DNA of 22,715 bases from the NCBI GenBank assembly GCA_036271855.1, contig DATAZV010000412.1, positions 1-22,715 on the forward strand, in the 5' to 3' direction. This DNA comes from JAQGMJ01 sp036271855. Its GTDB lineage: Bacteria; Pseudomonadota; Gammaproteobacteria; Burkholderiales; JAEUOS01. Below, one piece after another: positions 18,604 through 22,715 of this stretch. Position 1 is the stretch's first letter. Every line of letters starts with the position of its first letter. Position numbers and translations under genes: made by a program. Under the pieces are notes generated by a model. It searched no databases. It saw only the letters and a program-made list of their open reading frames with translations, and was not told the origin of the DNA.

Positions 18604-19737
18604 ATGACCGAGCAAAACGTCAAAGATACCCCAAAGCAGCCCGATACCCCGGCCGCGGATGCCGGGGTGGCTGACGTGCCGGCGCCGCAGCGCCCTGGCG
18701 CGGGCGCCGAACTGGCCGTCAGCGCCTTGGTGCGGCGGGCCGGCCGGCCGCGTTTTGGCGGGGCCTATTTTCCCGGCGCGCCGCTGGCGCAGATCGGCGA
18801 ACCGGTCAGCGGCGGCCCCCGTGGCGCAATGATCGCCGAAGTCCAGCCGGCCGCCGAAGGCACCGGCCCCCAAGCCGATTCCGAGCAGCCGGACGCGGCT
18901 CTGCGCCCCGGCCCGTCGTCCATATCCGGCGCCCCGGAGACCGACCCCGACCCGAACAACCCCGGGCAAGTCCTCGAGAATTGGTTCTACACCCCCCAGG
19001 GCGCCTACGTCCTGGAATGGGAATTGGCGCGCGTCGATGCGGCGGTGGCCGACATCTTCGGCTACTACGCGGTGCAGATCGGCCTGCCCGGCATCGACTT
19101 CCTGCGCGCCAACCGCATCACCAGCCGGCTCACCGCCAGCCTGGCCGGCAAGCCCAGCGTGCGCGCCGACGCCCATGAGCTGCCGTTCGAATCCGAATCC
19201 CTGGACCTGGTAGTGCTGCCGCACCTGCTGGAATTCTCCAGCGAGCCGCACCAGATCCTGCGCGAAGTCGAGCGGGTGCTGCGCCCGGAAGGCCAGGTGA
19301 TCATTTTCTGCTTCAACCCGGTCAGCCTTTGGGGGGTGAAAAAGATGTTCAGCCACTCCTCCGCGGTGCCCTGGAGCGGCGAATTCGTCAGCGTGCTGCG
19401 AATGAAGGACTGGCTCAAACTCCTCAATTTCGAAATGCGCGGCGGCCGCTTCGGCCGCTACCGTCCGCCCTACACCTCGGAAAAGTGGCTGGGCCGCTTC
19501 GGTTTCCTGGAACAGGCCGGCGACCGCTGGTGGCCGGTGGCCGGCGCCGTCTACATGATGCAGGCGATCAAGCGCGTGCCCGGCATGCGTATCATCACCC
19601 CGGCCTGGCGCAAGGAACGCAAGGCCGAGGCGCTCGCCGCCAGCACCAATGGCGCCAACAGGGCAAACCAGCGCGGCACCACCCTCGCTCCCCAATACGT
19701 ACACAGCAACCCCCAAAAGAAAAGCACCAAAGAATGA
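18604..19737 (+). CDS. YafS-like SAM-dependent methyltransferase with long N-terminal extension
   Basis: From ATG at 18604 the product has 377 residues. From about 123 on (LENWFYTPQGAYVLEWE) it matches the YafS-like methyltransferase group, with ADAHELPFESESLDLVVLPH, EPHQILREVERVLRPEGQV and FCFNPVSLWGVKKMF; E. coli YafS has the corresponding IxGFNPISFMGLRK. The usual glycine-rich SAM motif is poorly defined, as in YafS. The first 120 residues are Pro/Ala/Gly-rich and look disordered; either they are a real extension or translation starts later. No ribosome-binding site is seen. Its stop overlaps rnhA by ATGA. The methyl acceptor is unknown. Confidence 0.8.
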   Translation: MTEQNVKDTPKQPDTPAADAGVADVPAPQRPGAGAELAVSALVRRAGRPRFGGAYFPGAPLAQIGEPVSGGPRGAMIAEVQPAAEGTGPQADSEQPDAALRPGPSSISGAPETDPDPNNPGQVLENWFYTPQGAYVLEWELARVDAAVADIFGYYAVQIGLPGIDFLRANRITSRLTASLAGKPSVRADAHELPFESESLDLVVLPHLLEFSSEPHQILREVERVLRPEGQVIIFCFNPVSLWGVKKMFSHSSAVPWSGEFVSVLRMKDWLKLLNFEMRGGRFGRYRPPYTSEKWLGRFGFLEQAGDRWWPVAGAVYMMQAIKRVPGMRIITPAWRKERKAEALAASTNGANRANQRGTTLAPQYVHSNPQKKSTKE

Positions 19738-20192
19738 GCGACAGCACCACCGCCGGCCCGGTTGTCATCTACACCGACGGCGCCTGCAAAGGCAACCCCG
19801 GCCCCGGCGGCTGGGGCGTATTCCTCAAAAGCGGCGACCACGAAAAAGAACTCTGCGGCGGCGAAGCCCACACCACCAACAACCGTATGGAGTTGATGGC
19901 CGTGATCGAGGCCCTCAATGCGCTCAAGCGCGCCTGCGACGTGGTGCTCTACACCGACTCCAACTACGTGCGCCAGGGCATCACCACCTGGATCCACTCC
20001 TGGAAACTCAAGGGCTGGAAAACCGCCGACAAAAAGCCAGTGAAAAACGAAGACCTGTGGAAGGCGCTCGAAGAAGCCGCCAAGCGCCACAAGGTCGACT
20101 GGCGCTGGGTCAAGGGGCATGCGGGCGACCCGGGCAATGAGCGGGCGGATGCGCTGGCGAATCAGGGGGTGGAGCTGGCGCGGGGGAAGTGA
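19734..20192 (+). CDS. rnhA: Ribonuclease HI
   Basis: A 152-residue RNase HI of standard length. The active site is complete: D15 in YTDGACKGNPGPGGWG, E53 in NNRMEL, D75 in YTDSNYV, H129 in WVKGHAG and D139 in NERADALA; the basic handle region WKLKGWKTADKKPVKNEDLW is also present. It removes RNA from RNA-DNA hybrids, including R-loops and primers. ATG at 19734 overlaps the methyltransferase stop, so translation is likely coupled. In E. coli dnaQ lies next to rnhA; here the next gene is the repeat-flanked DUF559 gene. Confidence 0.96.
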   Translation: MSDSTTAGPVVIYTDGACKGNPGPGGWGVFLKSGDHEKELCGGEAHTTNNRMELMAVIEALNALKRACDVVLYTDSNYVRQGITTWIHSWKLKGWKTADKKPVKNEDLWKALEEAAKRHKVDWRWVKGHAGDPGNERADALANQGVELARGK

Positions 20193-20237
20193 GCTGGTCG
20201 CGATGGCTGCTCCGTTTTCCCCGGTGCAACTAAGCAG

Positions 20238-20279
20238 GTCTCCTCCCCTTCAAGGGGAGGGACAGGGTAGGGATGGGGT
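20238..20279 (+). repeat. Left inverted repeat of the DUF559 unit
   Basis: 42 bases beginning GTCTCCTCCCC and ending GGATGGGGT. It matches the reverse complement of 20678-20719 at 41 positions, the one difference being A at 20269. Its first half holds a 19-base palindrome, CCTCCCCTT-C-AAGGGGAGG, which can fold as a tight hairpin. It lies 45 bp after rnhA. Confidence 0.95.
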
Positions 20280-20289
20280 GAAGCCCCAT

Positions 20290-20661
20290 TCAGCCACCGT
20301 TGTTCCTCCCCTCCCTCTCCGCCAGCACCCGGCAAATCTCCTCCAGCACATCGTCCAACTGATTCAACACCTCGTTGTTCCAGAACCGCAGCACGCGAAA
20401 TCCCGCCTGCTCGAGTAATGCTGTTCTCGCCTTGTCTGCCGCTTGTTGCTCGGCATGTTGGCTGCCATCTACCTCGACTACCAGAGTTCGTTCCAGGCAA
20501 ACGAAGTCCAATACGAACTTGCGGTAGGGATGCTGGCGCCGGAACTTCACGCCCAAGCGCTCACCCTGCAGATGCCACCAGAGCTTGTTCTCCGCATCCG
20601 TCATGGTGTGACGTAGCTTCACGGAGACGCGGCGCGTGGATTTGCTGGTCTGGCCTTTCAT
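20290..20661 (-). CDS. DUF559 endonuclease-domain protein
   Basis: A 123-residue DUF559 protein. Typical features are LRHTMTDAENKLWWHLQGERLG, VKFRRQHPYRKFVLDFVCLE and LVVEVDGSQHAEQ, ending with FRVLRFWNNEVL. D52, E63-x-D65 and Q68-H69 form the likely active site of a PD-(D/E)xK/Vsr-like nuclease fold; biochemical activity of the family is poorly known. The start ATG at 20661 lies only 16 bp from the right inverted repeat with no clear ribosome site; Met20 is an alternative. The C-terminus is low-complexity Arg/Glu/Asn/Gly. A role in repair, in defence or in spreading the flanking repeats is possible. Confidence 0.88.
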   Translation of the reverse strand: MKGQTSKSTRRVSVKLRHTMTDAENKLWWHLQGERLGVKFRRQHPYRKFVLDFVCLERTLVVEVDGSQHAEQQAADKARTALLEQAGFRVLRFWNNEVLNQLDDVLEEICRVLAEREGRNNGG

Positions 20662-20677
20662 TGTTTATTGTTGCTTT

Positions 20678-20719
20678 ACCCCATCCCCACCCTGTCCCTC
20701 CCCTTGAAGGGGAGGAGAC
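20678..20719 (-). repeat. Right inverted repeat of the DUF559 unit
   Basis: Reverse-complement partner of 20238-20279 with one mismatch, including the CCTCCCCTT-G-AAGGGGAGG palindrome at its outer end. Its inner end is 16 bp from the DUF559 start codon and its outer end 19 bp from the stop of the amidohydrolase gene, so any promoter for the nuclease gene must lie in or beyond the repeat. Confidence 0.95.
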
Positions 20720-20738
20720 GTACTAACTTATTTTGTCT

Positions 20739-22001
20739 TCAATACGCCGGCTTTGCCTGGTAATCCGCCACCAGGTGCGCCAGCAGCCTCACCCCCAGCA
20801 GCAGGCCGCTCTCATCCACATAAAAATACGGCGAGTGGTTCGACGGCGCCTGATGCGCGTCCTTGCCCTTGGGCGTGATGCCGATGAAATAAAAGGCGCC
20901 GGGAATTTCTTTCTGGAAATAGGAAAAGTCTTCGCCGCCGCCGGTTCGCGGGATGTGTTCGACGCCGCTTTCACCGGCGACGCGGGTCAGCGTGGGCAGG
21001 CTCCATAGCGTGAGCTTGGGGTCGTTCACCGTCACCGGATAGCCCTTCATCGTATGCACGTCCGCGGTGGCGCGGCAGGCGCAGGCGATGTTGCGGGCGG
21101 TGTCGGCGATGCGCTGGCGCAGGTCTTCGCGCTGGCCTTCGTCGAAGGCGCGGAAGGTGCCGCGCATCACCACCTCATCCGGAATGATGTTCTCGCGTAC
21201 CCCGCCGTGGATCGCGCCTATGGTTACCACCGCCGGGTTTTCCATGATGTCCATTTGCCGCGAGACCAGGGTCTGCAGGCCCAGGATGATCTGCGCGGAA
21301 GCGACGATCGGGTCGGTGCCCAGCCAGGGCATGGCGCCGTGGGTCTGGCGGCCCTTCACCGTGATGGAAAAGTTGTCGGTCGACGCCATCATCGCGCCGG
21401 GACGGTAGCCGACGGTGCCGGCATTCAGGTGCGAGATCACGTGCAGGCCGAAAATCGCGTCCACCTTGGGGTTGGCCAGGGCGTGCTCCTCGATCATCAT
21501 TTTGGCGCCGCCATTCTCGCCCTCGGGCAAGCCTTCCTCGGCGGGCTGGAAAATGAACTTGACGCTGCCGGCGATGTGCTCGCGCAGGCCGGCGAACAAT
21601 TCGGCTACGCCCATCAATATGGCGGTGTGGCAATCGTGGCCGCAGGCATGCATCACGCCCACTTCCTGGTCCATCCACTGCGCGCGCACCCTGGAGGCGA
21701 AGGGCACGTCGGCCAGCTCGGTTACCGGCAGGCCGTCCATGTCGGCGCGCAGCGCCACGCAGGGGCCGGGCTTGCCGCCCTTGAGGGTTGCCACCACGCC
21801 GGTGTGCGCGACGCCGACACGCACGTCATCCATGCCCAGCGCGCGCAAATGCTCGGCGACGATTTTCGAGGTGCGCACTTCGCGGTTGCCCAATTCAGGA
21901 TGGGCGTGGAAGTCGCGGCGCCAGGCCAGCACCTTTTCTTCCAGGGTGGCGGCGCGGGCCTCGATTTGCGCGATCAAGGAAGTTTCAGTGGGGGCATTCA
22001 T
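20739..22001 (-). CDS. M20D-family amidohydrolase (hippurate / N-acyl amino acid hydrolase-like)
   Basis: A 420-residue M20D metallopeptidase-fold protein. The opening RRDFHAHPELGNRE and LRADMDGLPV are family marks. Metal ligands are C120 and H122 in HACGHDCHT, E155/E156 in PAEEG, H187 in GLHV and H389 in NHSPYF; GGGEDFSYF is also present, and a dimerisation domain lies in the middle. Members remove acyl groups from amino acids (hippurate, IAA-amino acids, N-acetyl-diaminopimelate); the exact substrate is not predictable. GAGG lies 6 bases before the ATG. The gene stands alone on its strand after a 408-bp non-coding region with a possible operator. Confidence 0.92.
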   Translation of the reverse strand: MNAPTETSLIAQIEARAATLEEKVLAWRRDFHAHPELGNREVRTSKIVAEHLRALGMDDVRVGVAHTGVVATLKGGKPGPCVALRADMDGLPVTELADVPFASRVRAQWMDQEVGVMHACGHDCHTAILMGVAELFAGLREHIAGSVKFIFQPAEEGLPEGENGGAKMMIEEHALANPKVDAIFGLHVISHLNAGTVGYRPGAMMASTDNFSITVKGRQTHGAMPWLGTDPIVASAQIILGLQTLVSRQMDIMENPAVVTIGAIHGGVRENIIPDEVVMRGTFRAFDEGQREDLRQRIADTARNIACACRATADVHTMKGYPVTVNDPKLTLWSLPTLTRVAGESGVEHIPRTGGGEDFSYFQKEIPGAFYFIGITPKGKDAHQAPSNHSPYFYVDESGLLLGVRLLAHLVADYQAKPAY

Positions 22002-22080
22002 GACCGGCCTCGTGCGAAAAGCGATGGATTGATTTTACGCGCGACGCATCGCAGCAATGAAGACCCCGGAGGCGGGCAAC

Positions 22081-22104
22081 CTGAGAAAACCTGAGGTTTT
22101 TCAG
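22081..22104 (-). repeat. Imperfect hairpin upstream of the amidohydrolase
   Basis: CTGAGAAAACC and GGTTTTTCAG pair with a TGA loop and one bulge. It is AT-rich and about 80-100 bp upstream of the amidohydrolase start, so it may lie in its leader or be part of a regulator site. Confidence 0.35.
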
Positions 22105-22107
22105 AAA

Positions 22108-22123
22108 AATCGTTACAACGATT
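22108..22123. promoter_or_regulatory. Operator-like palindrome upstream of the amidohydrolase
   Basis: AATCGTT-AC-AACGATT is a perfect 7-bp inverted repeat with a two-base centre, about 107 bp upstream of the amidohydrolase start. It overlaps a weak minus-strand match, TTGGGC-N17-TGTAAC. No regulator gene is present nearby. Confidence 0.35.
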
Positions 22124-22315
22124 GTGGTCGCCTGGCCCAAAACCACGGTAAAAGACGGTGCTTTTCGCGAAATCCTTCGGCCTCAATGCGTCGGTGGCCG
22201 CGCGCCACGCCATGCAGCGGTAACCACAAATGTGTTGGGAGCGGACGGTGGCTTGCCGATGCCGGTGAAAGGCAGTGGCGTGAGGGTAATTGAACAGGGC
22301 AGGGCGCATGGCTAA

Positions 22316-22341
22316 ACCAGCCCGACAGTCACCGGGCTGGT
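22316..22341 (-). terminator. Terminator-like hairpin after the methyltransferase gene
   Basis: ACCAGCCCG and CGGGCTGGT form a perfect 9-bp stem with an 8-base loop, about 70 bp after the stop of the minus-strand methyltransferase gene. On that strand only three T follow, so termination would be weak or Rho-assisted. Confidence 0.5.
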
Positions 22342-22409
22342 ACTTAATATACGCGTGCGCCAAGCCCGTGCGCGCATCCGCATGCAAATCGACCATCTTT
22401 GGTTGATCG

Positions 22410-22715
22410 CTACCAGACGCGCGGGATCAGCCGGTAACGCACACGGCTGCGATAATCCTCATACCCAGGCAAGCCCTGCACCAGCGCCGCCTCTTCGATC
22501 ACCGTGCGCACGCCGAACAGCACCACCAGAAATGCGGCGCCCGCAAGTCCCCACCACGAACCCAGCAGCAGCGGCAGGCCGAAAAAGAACAGCATCGCCC
22601 CCGAATACATCGGGTGGCGCACGAAGCGGTACGGCCCGCTTGTGATCACCCGCTGCTCGCGCTCGGCCTGGATGCGCACCACCGGCGCGGCGAAGCTGTT
22701 TTCGCGAAACACCAG
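22410..22715 (-). CDS. Isoprenylcysteine carboxyl methyltransferase-like membrane protein, N-terminus outside window
   Basis: The frame is open to the window edge; about 101 C-terminal residues are visible. GPYRFVRHPMYSGAMLFFFGLPLLLG, a second hydrophobic stretch, VIEEAALVQGLPGYEDYRSRVRYRLIPRVW are the hallmarks of the ICMT/phospholipid methyltransferase superfamily: the RHPxY motif and the EE pair belong to the SAM-binding site between the last membrane helices. Bacterial members are inner-membrane enzymes of mostly unknown acceptor. The gene is on the same strand as the amidohydrolase but is separated by 408 bp and a hairpin, so it is probably a separate transcript. Confidence 0.88.
   Translation of the reverse strand: MVFRENSFAAPVVRIQAEREQRVITSGPYRFVRHPMYSGAMLFFFGLPLLLGSWWGLAGAAFLVVLFGVRTVIEEAALVQGLPGYEDYRSRVRYRLIPRVW

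Larger units (their letters stand above)
20238..20719. mobile_element. Candidate non-autonomous element: DUF559 gene between inverted repeats
   Basis: The 482-bp unit consists of two near-identical 42-bp inverted repeats and one small gene that fills almost all of the interior. No transposase is present and no target-site duplication is obvious at the borders. That the whole is or was mobile is inferred from repeat identity and from its place in an otherwise conserved neighbourhood. Confidence 0.45.
22002..22409. other. 408-bp intergenic stretch without a convincing gene
   Basis: Short open frames here have no recognisable product. The stretch contains a hairpin at 22081-22104, a 16-bp interrupted palindrome at 22108-22123 and a terminator-like stem at 22316-22341. 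TAAAAT on the minus strand (22032-22037) could be a -10 box for the amidohydrolase but has no good -35. No tRNA or known small RNA is recognised. Confidence 0.6.

Noticed and set aside
18598..19716. Minus-strand extension of the gloB frame by 373 codons
   Set aside because: It runs opposite the methyltransferase and has no recognisable domain; gloB homology begins exactly at 18597.
20238..20279. Left repeat as a simple rnhA terminator
   Set aside because: It forms a hairpin but has no T run, and the match to its partner extends far beyond the stem, which a terminator would not need.
22163..22172. Palindrome TTTCGCGAAA in the intergenic region, repeated inside the methyltransferase gene near 22700
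   Set aside because: It is short, one copy is within coding sequence, and nothing else links the two sites.

Overview
The window looks like chromosomal DNA of a GC-rich betaproteobacterium, probably near the Rhodocyclales or Burkholderiales. This is inferred from codon use, from the Liv-type transporter joined to beta-oxidation genes, and from the mltD/gloB/yafS-like/rnhA neighbourhood. No rRNA, tRNA, CRISPR array, phage gene or classical transposase is visible.

Layout: (1) 1-1041, the 3' part of a UxaA/GarD-family sugar-acid dehydratase, convergent through a bidirectional terminator with a REC-EAL response regulator (minus strand) that has its own sigma70-like promoter. (2) 2627-3604 (minus), a zinc-free NADPH:quinone oxidoreductase-type MDR protein. 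(3) 3813-12286 (plus), a tightly packed block: a periplasmic binding protein, LivH, LivM, LivG and LivF, then a FadJ/FadB-like enoyl-CoA hydratase/3-hydroxyacyl-CoA dehydrogenase and a thiolase. It reads as an import-and-beta-oxidation unit for a carboxylic acid that the sequence does not identify. A terminator-like hairpin after the binding-protein gene probably sets its excess over the membrane parts. (4) 12397-12804, a small secreted protein resembling the N-terminal domain of FimV. (5) 12999-16215, an SDR, a PaaI-type thioesterase, a CurA/YncB-like reductase and a second SDR, mostly overlapping or closely spaced. (6) 16235-20192, the conserved neighbourhood mltD (minus), gloB (minus), yafS-like methyltransferase (plus), rnhA (plus), in the E. 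coli order but without dnaQ next to rnhA. (7) 20238-20719, a compact unit in which a DUF559 endonuclease-like gene lies between two 42-bp inverted repeats differing at one base. (8) 20739-22001 (minus), an M20D amidohydrolase, then a 408-bp non-coding stretch and the 3' part of an isoprenylcysteine-methyltransferase-like membrane protein that runs off the window.

The most notable observations are the inverted-repeat-bounded DUF559 unit, matched motif substitutions in LivF and LivG that would make one of the two ATP sites degenerate, the stand-alone FimV-N-like protein, and an inverted repeat filling the spacer of the mltD promoter.
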